In this document: piece after piece, positions 40,920 to 48,880 of the stretch
How positions within the stretch are numbered: position 1 is the first letter of the stretch
Layout of the letters: every line of letters begins with the position of its first letter
Assembly: GCF_000682735.1 (NCBI RefSeq)
Contig: NZ_AWFD01000023.1
Span: forward strand, 62,001-126,000
Length of the DNA stretch: 64,000 bases
Reading direction: 5' to 3'
Source: Hyphomonas sp. CY54-11-8
GTDB lineage: Bacteria > Pseudomonadota > Alphaproteobacteria > Caulobacterales > Hyphomonadaceae
The notes under the pieces: generated by a model
Told to the model about the DNA's origin: nothing
The model's database searches: none
The model's input: the letters and a program-made list of their open reading frames with translations, nothing else
Position numbers and translations under genes: made by a program

Positions 40920-41987
40920 ATGGCGGCGCCGGAGCAAATTCTGGGCACAGGCGAGGAGCGCACAATTCCAAACGTACCAGCCCCCATCTGCAAAGCGCTC
41001 CGGGAGCTGGGGCTGACACACGCCACAGGACAACTTTTCGGCGAGCCCCTGAGCGGCGGCGTTTCATGCGATATCTGGCGCGTTGACCTGCCAGAGGGGC
41101 CTGTCTGCGCCAAAAGAGCACTCGCGAAACTGAAAGTTGCCGGTGAGTGGTTTGCCCCTACCAGCCGTATTGATTTTGAAGCGGCCTATTACCGGTTTGC
41201 GCGCACAGTCGCACCAGGCGTGACACCGGAAGTTCTGGGGCATGATCCTTCACGCGGTGTTCTGGTCACGGAATACCTCCCATCATCGGAATACACGGCC
41301 TGGAAGGAAGAATTGCAGAACGGGGTTATCCGGACAGACCTTGTCCGGCAACTCGCCCTGGCGCTTCGGCGCCTGCATGATGCCAGCCTTGCAGACTCCC
41401 AGGTGCACGCGGCCTTCACCCAACCCGACCTGATCCATGCCCTGCGCCTGTCCCCTTACTTCCTGGCAAGCGTTCCAGCGAACCCGGAACTCGAACACGA
41501 ACTCACAGGACTCGTGAAGCTGTTTGAGGAAAATCGCCACTGGCTGATCCACGGGGACTTCAGTCCAAAGAACATTCTTTTCGGCCGGGACCACCCGGTG
41601 ATCCTTGATGCAGAATGTGCCAATACCGGCGATGCGGCCTTCGACCTTGCCTTCTGCAGCGCGCACCTCTGCCTGAAGGCTGCCTGGAAGCCGCAGCACG
41701 CCTCCAAATACAAAGCGGCCTTTGACACCTTCCATACAAACTACTTCGCAGCCGGTACCGATCACGACCTGGACGCCCGCGCAGCAAGATACCTGTCCGG
41801 TTTCCTGCTCGCCCGCATGGATGGGAAGTCTCCGGTTGAGTACATCACCGCCCCTACCGACAAGGCGGCCATAAGAAATTTTGCCTGGAACCATCTGAAG
41901 CAAGCGGCAACTTCTCTGCGCGCTTTGGCCGACGAATGGTTCTCCGACTGGGCGCCCCATTCCGATAAAGGAGAGACACAAGCGTGA
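40920..41987 (+). CDS. APH/choline-kinase-family small-molecule kinase
   Basis: A 355-residue protein-kinase-like phosphotransferase. The catalytic Brenner motif is HGDFSPKN (His211, Asp213, Asn218) and the metal Asp230 follows in ILDAE; the N-terminal lobe has an LSGGVSCDIWRV nucleotide-loop and a conserved Lys in VCAKRAL. Family members phosphorylate hydroxyl groups of antibiotics, choline, sugars or hydroxy acids. Its stop overlaps the enolase-like start by four bases (GTGA), implying coupled translation and a shared pathway rather than drug resistance. ATG 40920 is the best start; the longer upstream frame is antisense to the RraA-like gene. Confidence 0.82.
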   Translation: MAAPEQILGTGEERTIPNVPAPICKALRELGLTHATGQLFGEPLSGGVSCDIWRVDLPEGPVCAKRALAKLKVAGEWFAPTSRIDFEAAYYRFARTVAPGVTPEVLGHDPSRGVLVTEYLPSSEYTAWKEELQNGVIRTDLVRQLALALRRLHDASLADSQVHAAFTQPDLIHALRLSPYFLASVPANPELEHELTGLVKLFEENRHWLIHGDFSPKNILFGRDHPVILDAECANTGDAAFDLAFCSAHLCLKAAWKPQHASKYKAAFDTFHTNYFAAGTDHDLDARAARYLSGFLLARMDGKSPVEYITAPTDKAAIRNFAWNHLKQAATSLRALADEWFSDWAPHSDKGETQA

Positions 41988-43267
41988 GCCACCTCGACAT
42001 CGCATCCATGGAAGGCCGTCAGGTCTGGGACAGCCGCGGGCGGCCGACTATCGAAGTCGAAATCCGGCTATCGAATGGTGCCGTCGGACGCGCCATCGCT
42101 CCTGCGGGAGCCTCCACCGGCGCAGGCGAAGCACTGGACCTTCGGGACGGCGGCGCGGCATTCGGTGGTTATGGCGTATCAGAGGCCATGGCCGGTCTTC
42201 GGAACGAGATCATTCCTGTACTGATCGGATTGCCGGCCGACCAGCAGGAACTTGTCGATGGCACGCTTGAGGCGCTCGACGGAACGCCACAGCTCAGCCG
42301 TCTTGGCGGCAATGCGCTGATCGCAACATCGCTCGCCATCGCGCATGCAGCAGCCGCCGGACGGGATGAGCCGCTCTGGTCCTATTTCGCCATGGGCGAC
42401 GCTCCGCTGATTCCGGTTCCGGAAATACAAATCTTCGGCGGCGGCGCGCACGCCGCGGGGGCCATGGACCTGCAGGATTTCATGGTGGTTCCTTTCGGCG
42501 CGTCCAGCTTCCGGGAAGCACTCGAATGGGTTGCTGAAATCTATCTTGCGGCCGGAGATCTGGTCGCGCGGAGGGGGGCAAGCGTAGGTGTGGCGGACGA
42601 AGGGGGCTATTGGCCGGTGTTCGACAGCAATGAACAGGCACTGGACGCCCTGCTCATCAGTATCGAGAAAGCCGGATTTGATCCGGAGACACAGGTCGGC
42701 ATGTCGATCGATGTCGCCGCCAACCAGTTTTTCCGCGATGGATCCTACATTCTGAAAGCAGAAGGCCGGGCCCTCTCGACGGAAGAATGGTACGATCAGG
42801 TCGCTGGCTGGGTGCGATCCTATCCGATTGCGATGATCGAGGATCCTTTCACCGAAGACGATCACACCTCCCACCAGAAATTCACAGTCGAGTTCAAAGA
42901 TAGAACACAGATTGTGGGAGACGACCTACTCGTCACCAATCGCGTGAATGTAGAAACGGCGATCGCAGACGGTTCTTGCACAGCCCTGCTCTGCAAGCCG
43001 AACCAGGCGGGCACCCTGACCCGGACAAAGAATGCCTTCGATGCAGCAAAGGCCGCTGGAATGGGCACAATCGTCTCTGCCCGGTCTGGCGAAAGTGAAG
43101 ATACGACGATCGCCCATCTCAGCGTCGGCTGGGCGTCTGGCCAGTTCAAGGTCGGCTCATTCACACGATCGGAACGCATGGCGAAATGGAATGAAATGCT
43201 GAGGATCGAGGAATCTCTCGGCGCCAGGGCAAAATATGCTGGAGGGTCAGTCCTTGGCCGAAATTAA
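41984..43267 (+). CDS. Enolase-family paralogue with altered active site
   Basis: A 427-residue protein clearly homologous to enolase along its length: GRQVWDSRGRPTIEVEI, PAGASTG (Ser44), GGGAHAAG (His156), ADEGGYWP (Glu206), metal ligands Asp243, Glu286 and Asp313, CKPNQAGTLT (Lys338) and GQFKVGSFTRSERMAKW (Lys389). Two positions differ from enolase: the QEFM glutamate (E. coli Glu168) is Asp165, and the SHRSGE histidine (E. coli His370) is Ala366. It is therefore unlikely to be the housekeeping enolase. GTG 41984 overlaps the kinase stop; a GntR gene overlaps its 3' end. I infer dehydration or a related elimination on a phosphorylated acid made by the kinase. Confidence 0.88.
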   Translation: MSHLDIASMEGRQVWDSRGRPTIEVEIRLSNGAVGRAIAPAGASTGAGEALDLRDGGAAFGGYGVSEAMAGLRNEIIPVLIGLPADQQELVDGTLEALDGTPQLSRLGGNALIATSLAIAHAAAAGRDEPLWSYFAMGDAPLIPVPEIQIFGGGAHAAGAMDLQDFMVVPFGASSFREALEWVAEIYLAAGDLVARRGASVGVADEGGYWPVFDSNEQALDALLISIEKAGFDPETQVGMSIDVAANQFFRDGSYILKAEGRALSTEEWYDQVAGWVRSYPIAMIEDPFTEDDHTSHQKFTVEFKDRTQIVGDDLLVTNRVNVETAIADGSCTALLCKPNQAGTLTRTKNAFDAAKAAGMGTIVSARSGESEDTTIAHLSVGWASGQFKVGSFTRSERMAKWNEMLRIEESLGARAKYAGGSVLGRN

Positions 43268-43919
43268 CCCCTCCCCCACGCCTCAATCACGCCCCTTGTC
43301 GGAAGATGCCTACGAGCAGCTTGAGGAACTCATTGTCACGATGGAACTCGCTCCGGGCACGCTGGTGACGGAGCAGGAACTTGCCCAGCGCATCGGGTTG
43401 GGCCGCACGCCCGTCCGGGAAGCGGTCTTACGCCTCTCGAAAGAATACCTGATCCTGATCATGCCCCGCCGCGGCCTCAGGATCGCACCGATTGATATCC
43501 GCCAGCAATTGCGGCTGGTTGAAACCCGGCGCGCATTGGAGGTTCTTGTTGCAAGCCATGCAGCCGAGCGCGCCAATCGGCAGGAACGTGCAGTGTTCCA
43601 GTCTCTCGCGAAATCATTCCGGAATGATGGGCGGAAAAGCTACCGCCGATTCCTCAAGATCGACCAGAAATTCAATATGGCGGTCGCCGCCGCCTGCGAC
43701 AACGAGTTCGCCGTCAACGCGCTTGGATCCCTACACGGACTTTCTCGCCGCTTCTGGCACTATTATGCCGGACATGAAGACGACCTCGGTCTGGTTGCCG
43801 AAATGCATGCTGAGGTCGCCGAGGCTATCGCGGTGGGCGACGTAAAACGCGTTACCGAAGGTGTGACAGCCCACATGAATTACATCCAGGCATTCACGCG
43901 CGCGATGCTGAAGGACTGA
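43236..43919 (+). CDS. GntR-family (FadR/FCD type) regulator
   Basis: A 227-residue regulator: winged HTH (about residues 22-85) with DAYEQLEELIVTMELAPG and IGLGRTPVREAVLRL, then an all-helical FCD effector domain (about 95-220) with LVETRRALEVLVASHAA and conserved FLKIDQKFNMAV and MHAEVAEAI metal/ligand residues. FCD regulators usually sense small carboxylic acids of the pathway they control. It overlaps the enolase-like gene by 32 bases; a TTG at 43254 with GGAGGG seven bases upstream is a strong alternative start. It probably regulates the kinase/enolase-like operon. Confidence 0.88.
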   Translation: MLEGQSLAEINPSPTPQSRPLSEDAYEQLEELIVTMELAPGTLVTEQELAQRIGLGRTPVREAVLRLSKEYLILIMPRRGLRIAPIDIRQQLRLVETRRALEVLVASHAAERANRQERAVFQSLAKSFRNDGRKSYRRFLKIDQKFNMAVAAACDNEFAVNALGSLHGLSRRFWHYYAGHEDDLGLVAEMHAEVAEAIAVGDVKRVTEGVTAHMNYIQAFTRAMLKD

Positions 43920-43929
43920 GGGGTTCAAG

Positions 43930-44871
43930 ATGATCAAGGTGCTCTTCCACTATGAAGCGGGCCCGAACCTGCTCGCAAAGCTTGATGCACTCAAGGACCA
44001 GAATATCGACGTGACCTGTTGCGACCAGTCAGACGACAAAAAGTTTGACGCGCTTCTGCGGGAGACCGACGTGCTGTGGCACGTGCTCCGTCCGGTCACG
44101 GCCCATCATATAGCCCGTGCACCATCGCTGAAACTGGTTCAGAAGATCGGCGTGGGAGTAAACACGATAGATCTGGAGGCCGCAAAAGCGTACGACGTTG
44201 CTGTCTGTAACATGCCCGGAACGAATAGCCGGGCTGTCGCGGAAATGACGCTTCTGCTGATCCTCTCGGCGCTCAGACTCCAGCCGCGTCTCGACGCCCT
44301 TTGCCGCAGCGGGCAATGGATTCCGGATGAGACGACGCGGGAATCTCTCCAGGAATTGCATGGCAAGACTGTCGGCCTCGTCGGCTTTGGAGACATTCCC
44401 AGACTGCTCGCGCCTATTCTGGAGTTCATGGGCGCAAAGGTGATCTATGCGTCGCGGTCAAAAAAGGACGTGCCGTATACGCATGTCTCGCTCGACACGC
44501 TGATCTCGCAATCCGACATCGTCTCGCTGCACATCCCGCTCAACGAAGACACCCCCCACACAATAGGCGCTAATGAGCTCAGCTGCATGAAGCGCGGCGC
44601 AGTCCTGATCAACACAGCACGCGGCGGACTGGTCGATGAAAGCGCGCTCTACGCTGCACTCAGCTCAGGACATCTGAAAAGCGCCGGTCTGGACGTGTTT
44701 GATCCCGAACCTGCCGCCGGCACAAACCCGCTGTTCCAGCTCGACAATGTTATCCCGGCGCCGCACATCGCCTGGCTCACCAACGAAACATTCGACCGCA
44801 GCCTCGAAGTTGCGGTCGCCAACACGCTGGCTGCCGTCCACGGACAGCCCCTCCGCCACCGTGTGGCCTGA
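43930..44871 (+). CDS. NAD-dependent D-2-hydroxyacid dehydrogenase
   Basis: A 313-residue member of the SerA/D-lactate dehydrogenase family. The Rossmann motif is VGLVGFGDIPRLLAP (a GxGxxP variant), and the catalytic residues are Arg in NTARGGLVDE, Glu in DVFDPEP and His in PAPHIAWLT. It would oxidise a 2-hydroxyacid or reduce a 2-oxoacid. GAGGGG lies upstream and the gap to the GntR gene is 10 bases. In this context it could handle the hydroxy/oxo acid formed by the enolase-like step. Confidence 0.9.
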   Translation: MIKVLFHYEAGPNLLAKLDALKDQNIDVTCCDQSDDKKFDALLRETDVLWHVLRPVTAHHIARAPSLKLVQKIGVGVNTIDLEAAKAYDVAVCNMPGTNSRAVAEMTLLLILSALRLQPRLDALCRSGQWIPDETTRESLQELHGKTVGLVGFGDIPRLLAPILEFMGAKVIYASRSKKDVPYTHVSLDTLISQSDIVSLHIPLNEDTPHTIGANELSCMKRGAVLINTARGGLVDESALYAALSSGHLKSAGLDVFDPEPAAGTNPLFQLDNVIPAPHIAWLTNETFDRSLEVAVANTLAAVHGQPLRHRVA

Positions 44872-44903
44872 ACAAGATAATACAAAAAGAGGAAACACCG
44901 CCC

Positions 44904-46241
44904 ATGGCGACCGAACACCAAGCACCTGTTGCAAGATCCGGCTTCTATGCCTGGTATGCTGTCATCATTCTGATGCTGGCCCAAACGGTTTCCTTCATTG
45001 ACCGAATGATCATGGGCCTGCTGGTGGGTCCCATCCGTCAGTCCTTCGATATTTCGGACACGCAATACAGCCTACTTGCCGGATTTGCTTTCGCCATTTT
45101 CTACTCGATCATGGGGATCCCGCTGGCGCGCATCGCAGACCGAAGCAGCCGCAAACACCTGATCGCGATCGCCATCACATTCTGGAGCATCATGACCACG
45201 CTGTGCGGTATGGCGAAGGGATTCACTTCCCTGTTTATCGCGCGCATCGGTGTCGGCGTCGGCGAAGCTGTCCTGTCACCAGCGGCCTATTCCATCATCA
45301 CGGACTATTTCGAGAAGAAGTCTCTCGCCCGGGCGCTCAGCGTCTACACACTCGGCGTAACGATCGGCTCGGGCCTTGCCTATGTCATCGGTGGATGGGT
45401 TGTAACGATCGCGATGAACGCGGGTACGGTCGTCCTGCCAATGATCGGTGAACGTGAAGGGTGGCAGCTTACCTTCTTCCTCGTTGGTCTGCCCGGATTG
45501 CTGGTTACCTTCCTGGTTCTCCTGATCCGTGAACCCGGACGCCGGGGACTGATAGAGACGGAAACTTCCAAGAAAGGCGTTTCGCTGAAAGACGCGCTGA
45601 AATTCGTCATCAGCCGAAAGCGCGCCTTGTTCACGCATATTCTGGGCGTTTCTCTCTTCGTCATGGTCGTGTTCAGCCTGAACATCTGGGGGCCTGAATA
45701 CCTGATGAGGACGTTCTCCTTTTCTCGCGGAGATGCCGGTCGCACGTTTGGCGTTCTGATGATGATCGCCGGCACCACAGGCCTGCTGACTGGCGGCGCC
45801 CTTGGAGACCGCTGGTTCGCCAAGGGAATTCCCGATGCCTATAGCCGGGTGATCCTGTTTTCGATGGCTGGGATGTGGCCATTCGTCGTTGCGCTCGGCT
45901 TCGTCAGCACACCCTTGCTCGGCCTGATCTGTCTATCGGTTGCGGTTTTCTTCTCTGCTTTTCAGGGCGGCATCGCCGGCGGCCTGATACAGCTGATGGC
46001 GCCGAACCAGCTCCGTGGGCAGACCGTTGCGCTCTACTTCCTGGTCGCGAACTTCATTGGGATGGGACTCGGGCCCACAGTGGTGGCGAGCGCAACAGAC
46101 TATGTGTTCCACAGCGACGCCGCCCTCAACAAATCGCTCGCCCTGTGCGGCGGGATTGTGATCCCGCTCGCCGGGCTGATCATGCTCTGGGGTTTGCCGG
46201 CGATCCGGAAAGCCGTTGAGGAAGCCAGGACCTGGGAATAG
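44904..46241 (+). CDS. MFS transporter
   Basis: A 445-residue major-facilitator protein with twelve hydrophobic segments. The loop 2-3 signature PLARIADRSSRKHLI matches the MFS G-x-x-x-D-R-x-G-R-R pattern loosely, and the N-terminal DRMIMGLLVGPI with NxxQ-like LAGFAFAIFY resembles the spinster-like/anion-cation symporter groups used for carboxylates. Separated from the dehydrogenase by 32 bases with AGAGGAAA upstream, it likely imports or exports the acid used by this operon. Confidence 0.9.
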   Translation: MATEHQAPVARSGFYAWYAVIILMLAQTVSFIDRMIMGLLVGPIRQSFDISDTQYSLLAGFAFAIFYSIMGIPLARIADRSSRKHLIAIAITFWSIMTTLCGMAKGFTSLFIARIGVGVGEAVLSPAAYSIITDYFEKKSLARALSVYTLGVTIGSGLAYVIGGWVVTIAMNAGTVVLPMIGEREGWQLTFFLVGLPGLLVTFLVLLIREPGRRGLIETETSKKGVSLKDALKFVISRKRALFTHILGVSLFVMVVFSLNIWGPEYLMRTFSFSRGDAGRTFGVLMMIAGTTGLLTGGALGDRWFAKGIPDAYSRVILFSMAGMWPFVVALGFVSTPLLGLICLSVAVFFSAFQGGIAGGLIQLMAPNQLRGQTVALYFLVANFIGMGLGPTVVASATDYVFHSDAALNKSLALCGGIVIPLAGLIMLWGLPAIRKAVEEARTWE

Positions 46242-46251
46242 AGGCCGGAGC

Positions 46252-48105
46252 CTAGCGCGTGGGCAGATGCCAGATCGGCGATGCCCACGCATGTTCCTGT
46301 ATCATGACGTCGGCATCCGGGAATTCTTCGCAACGTCCCGCTTCCTGGCACAGATAAGAAGACCATCTGGGAGTCGGGACTTCGGTCACCCGTGCATACC
46401 AGTATGAAGGGGCTTCAGGATCGAAATCCGGGTCAGACCAGACCACACATGCGTTCGCTTCGCCTGCTTCGCTCGTCCAGACCGGAATGACCGCTTCTTC
46501 ATATCTGTCACCAGACAGCGAGCCTTTGATGACCTCGATTTTTTGCAGAGGGGCCTTGTCGCCTGTTACGGCGACCCGGAACGTCGCTGTCTGGCTGGCC
46601 TCCGGCAAGACGCTGCCCATGGACGTGCTGCCAGCAACCGGTGCAAGGGCGCCACCTGCCAAACAGGCAGGCACCTCCCCTCCTGCCGAAGCATCAAAGC
46701 GCAGCGCGATCCGTGGACCACTCGTGGCATAGGTTTCCCGGTTTTTCAGCGCGTTGAAGATGTCGTCGCGTGTGTTCTGCTCCGCCCAGACAGCAACGAG
46801 GCCACCGGGATTGAAGCCTATCCGACTCATATTGCGTTCGAAGTTTCCGATGCCAAACACCGTTCCCTGCCATTGGTCTTCTTCCACATAACCACCCAGC
46901 CCGGTGTGACTGTCAGTCGAGCCGATAAAGCCGACCTGCAACGGATTGCCTTCGGCATCCTGCCGGTTGGCATAGGTTATCAACCCGCGTCGCAGGAGCC
47001 CCCGTGCATAGGTCGAGCGCATCTGCTCCCACTCTTCTTCTTCGAAATCCGCGAGCGGTTTCGGTCTGGAGTGAGACGTAATGTAGTTTTCATAGCTGCA
47101 ATCCGCCGAAGTTTCGCGGTCTGCATATTCCGGCAGGCATTCGCTGGTGCCTTTTTCCTGCGTGATTTCCACCAGGCGCTCATAGCGCGTTCTCAACGCC
47201 AGCGTACGTTCGCTTTCCGTCTCAACGTCAAAGCTCTTGCCGTCTCCCATATTCATGTTGTGCGCGATTGTAATGGCGTCGCACCCATCCTCAGCCCGGC
47301 ATCCCGCCTCAAGCTTGGAATAGAGCTGGTCGATTTCAGGAAAGCGGAGATAATCGACCGGAGTGGGCGTCACCTTGTCGCTCGCAAAGATGATGTTCCG
47401 ATGCGTGTGGGAGTAATTCGGTGTGGCCGACCACTCAAACCCGTTCAGCGCCGTGAATGTGCACGGATCATCTGCTTCATTGGTCTGCTGCTGCAACCGC
47501 TCCCATTGGCTGAGCAATGCGCTGTCACATGCAGCTGGGTCTTCTGTGCAGATATCTGCCTTCGCAGGCTGCGCTTGTGTCAGCGTCGGGTTCACAAAAT
47601 CCCGGAAAACAGTTGCCCCGGTTTCCTGAGTGCTCTGGTCTCGAAGCTTCACGCAGTATGGATGCGCCGACATACGCGGGTCGGTGCAGGTATACATAAG
47701 GTCCAGCCATTCGGCATGGTCGGTCACCGCCATGAAATCGAGCGGGCGGTCGAGCTTCACCTCTCCTGCCGGTGACCCCACAGGGTTTCCTTTTGCGAAC
47801 CGGTAGGCTTCCGCCGGCGTGCGCAGCGTCCCGAACCCATACGCATCGAGTGAATACGCCGTATGGACATGCAGGTCGCCCCAGAACACCTGCTTGTGCC
47901 CGGGGCTGTAGCCCGGGCAGCTCACCTCTACGGAGTCAGCCGAGTCGGCGTCGACGGAGGCAATCCCGCTATCCGATAGGTTCCCGGCCGATGGGGTCCC
48001 GGACTGGCTGCACCCAGCCAGTACAAAGCTTGTACCAATCAACGCGATCATGCCGAAGGGCTTGCCGGAGGCCCGCCCTTCCCGTCTCGTTCTATCCGCA
48101 GTCAT
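46252..48105 (-). CDS. DUF3604 lipoprotein with PHP-like metal motifs
   Basis: A 617-residue lipoprotein (FVLAGCSQSG, lipobox Cys about residue 33) of the DUF3604 family. Metal-type motifs appear in order: FWGDLHVHTAYS, FMAVTDHAEW, TIAHNMNMGDG and FIGSTDSHTGLGG, the arrangement of PHP-like phosphoesterases. DUF3604 proteins are abundant in marine heterotrophs near TonB receptors and catabolic genes; activity is not established as far as I know. ATG 48105 begins four bases after the VOC gene stop, so both are one transcript. The frame to 48204 is antisense-free but overlaps the VOC gene. Confidence 0.85.
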   Translation of the reverse strand: MTADRTRREGRASGKPFGMIALIGTSFVLAGCSQSGTPSAGNLSDSGIASVDADSADSVEVSCPGYSPGHKQVFWGDLHVHTAYSLDAYGFGTLRTPAEAYRFAKGNPVGSPAGEVKLDRPLDFMAVTDHAEWLDLMYTCTDPRMSAHPYCVKLRDQSTQETGATVFRDFVNPTLTQAQPAKADICTEDPAACDSALLSQWERLQQQTNEADDPCTFTALNGFEWSATPNYSHTHRNIIFASDKVTPTPVDYLRFPEIDQLYSKLEAGCRAEDGCDAITIAHNMNMGDGKSFDVETESERTLALRTRYERLVEITQEKGTSECLPEYADRETSADCSYENYITSHSRPKPLADFEEEEWEQMRSTYARGLLRRGLITYANRQDAEGNPLQVGFIGSTDSHTGLGGYVEEDQWQGTVFGIGNFERNMSRIGFNPGGLVAVWAEQNTRDDIFNALKNRETYATSGPRIALRFDASAGGEVPACLAGGALAPVAGSTSMGSVLPEASQTATFRVAVTGDKAPLQKIEVIKGSLSGDRYEEAVIPVWTSEAGEANACVVWSDPDFDPEAPSYWYARVTEVPTPRWSSYLCQEAGRCEEFPDADVMIQEHAWASPIWHLPTR

Positions 48106-48109
48106 ACGA

Positions 48110-48682
48110 TCAGGCGTGATAGAATTCTGAGACTTCCCGCTTGTCGAGGGCCTCTGCCCCGAACAGTTCCTCTTTGCGCTTGCGGGTTTTCTCAGTCCAC
48201 TCACGTGTAATCTTCCGCGCGTCAGATTCTTCTTCGTCCAGGATCTTCGTGTAATCTGGCGTGCGGCAGGTGATTTCGCACTGGTAGCCGTTCGGGTCGT
48301 AGAAATAGATCGACTTCACGAAACCATGGTCGACAGGCCCGGCACATTTAATCCGCGCATCCTTGATCTTGCGTTTCCAGACTTCGAGGTCCTCGAGATT
48401 GTCGATTTCGAATGCGACATGGACGTCGAAGCTGTCTTTCTGCTCAAACTGGTCCGGCTTGACCGTGTACGGCTCATCAAAGAACGCGACCATCGATCCA
48501 TCTTCCATTTCGAAGAAGAGGTGCATGTATTCGCGCTTGATGTCCGTGCCGGAGACCTCTTCGAAGGTGAGGGCAGCGCGATACCGCAGTCCGAGCACTT
48601 CTTCATAGAACCAGCGCGTCTGCTCGGCATCGCGGCAGCGGTACGCCGCATGGTGGATGTTGGTCAGCTTCGAGAGAGACAT
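48110..48682 (-). CDS. VOC-fold metalloenzyme (glyoxalase / extradiol dioxygenase type)
   Basis: A 190-residue vicinal-oxygen-chelate protein with two beta-alpha-beta modules. Likely metal ligands are His in NIHHAAYRCRD, His in FDVHVAFEID and Glu in YQCEITCRTP, and it has the FYDPNGYQCEI signature of extradiol dioxygenase/glyoxalase relatives. The long charged C-terminal helix is unusual. ATG 48682 has GGAGGAAATAGCC upstream. It may open an aromatic ring, or act as an isomerase or lyase; the sequence alone does not decide. A candidate MarR site lies 77 bases upstream. Confidence 0.82.
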   Translation of the reverse strand: MSLSKLTNIHHAAYRCRDAEQTRWFYEEVLGLRYRAALTFEEVSGTDIKREYMHLFFEMEDGSMVAFFDEPYTVKPDQFEQKDSFDVHVAFEIDNLEDLEVWKRKIKDARIKCAGPVDHGFVKSIYFYDPNGYQCEITCRTPDYTKILDEEESDARKITREWTEKTRKRKEELFGAEALDKREVSEFYHA

Positions 48683-48758
48683 GGCTATTTCCTCCGATTG
48701 CGCGTTCGTCCGGTTCGCGCGTCCTGTTTGTGTTCTTGCCTTGCACACTACCTAAAAA

Positions 48759-48767
48759 GCACTGTGC
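48759..48767. promoter_or_regulatory. GCACTGTGC motif, candidate MarR site upstream of the VOC gene
   Basis: The 9-base palindrome GCAC-T-GTGC is identical to the one at 50711-50719 upstream of the marR gene. Both lie in control regions of the same catabolic segment. Confidence 0.4.
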
Positions 48768-48811
48768 GGCGAATTCCTGTTCGCCTCAAATTCAACCCGA
48801 AACGCAATTTT

Positions 48812-48828
48812 TGTCAATAACATTGACA
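48812..48828. promoter_or_regulatory. TGTCAA-N5-TTGACA perfect inverted repeat (shared operator, copy 2)
   Basis: TGTCAATAACATTGACA has perfect 6-base arms and lies 52 bases upstream of the flavin monooxygenase start and 130 upstream of the divergent VOC gene. It is the best copy of the motif also seen at 28077 and 52424. Confidence 0.55.
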
Positions 48829-48880
48829 TTTAAGGCCAACTCGACACTCTGCGCGCCAGAGGGAGACAAAGGGAACACTT

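Noticed and set aside
46543-47775. 410-residue plus-strand open frame
   Set aside because: Antisense to the DUF3604 gene.
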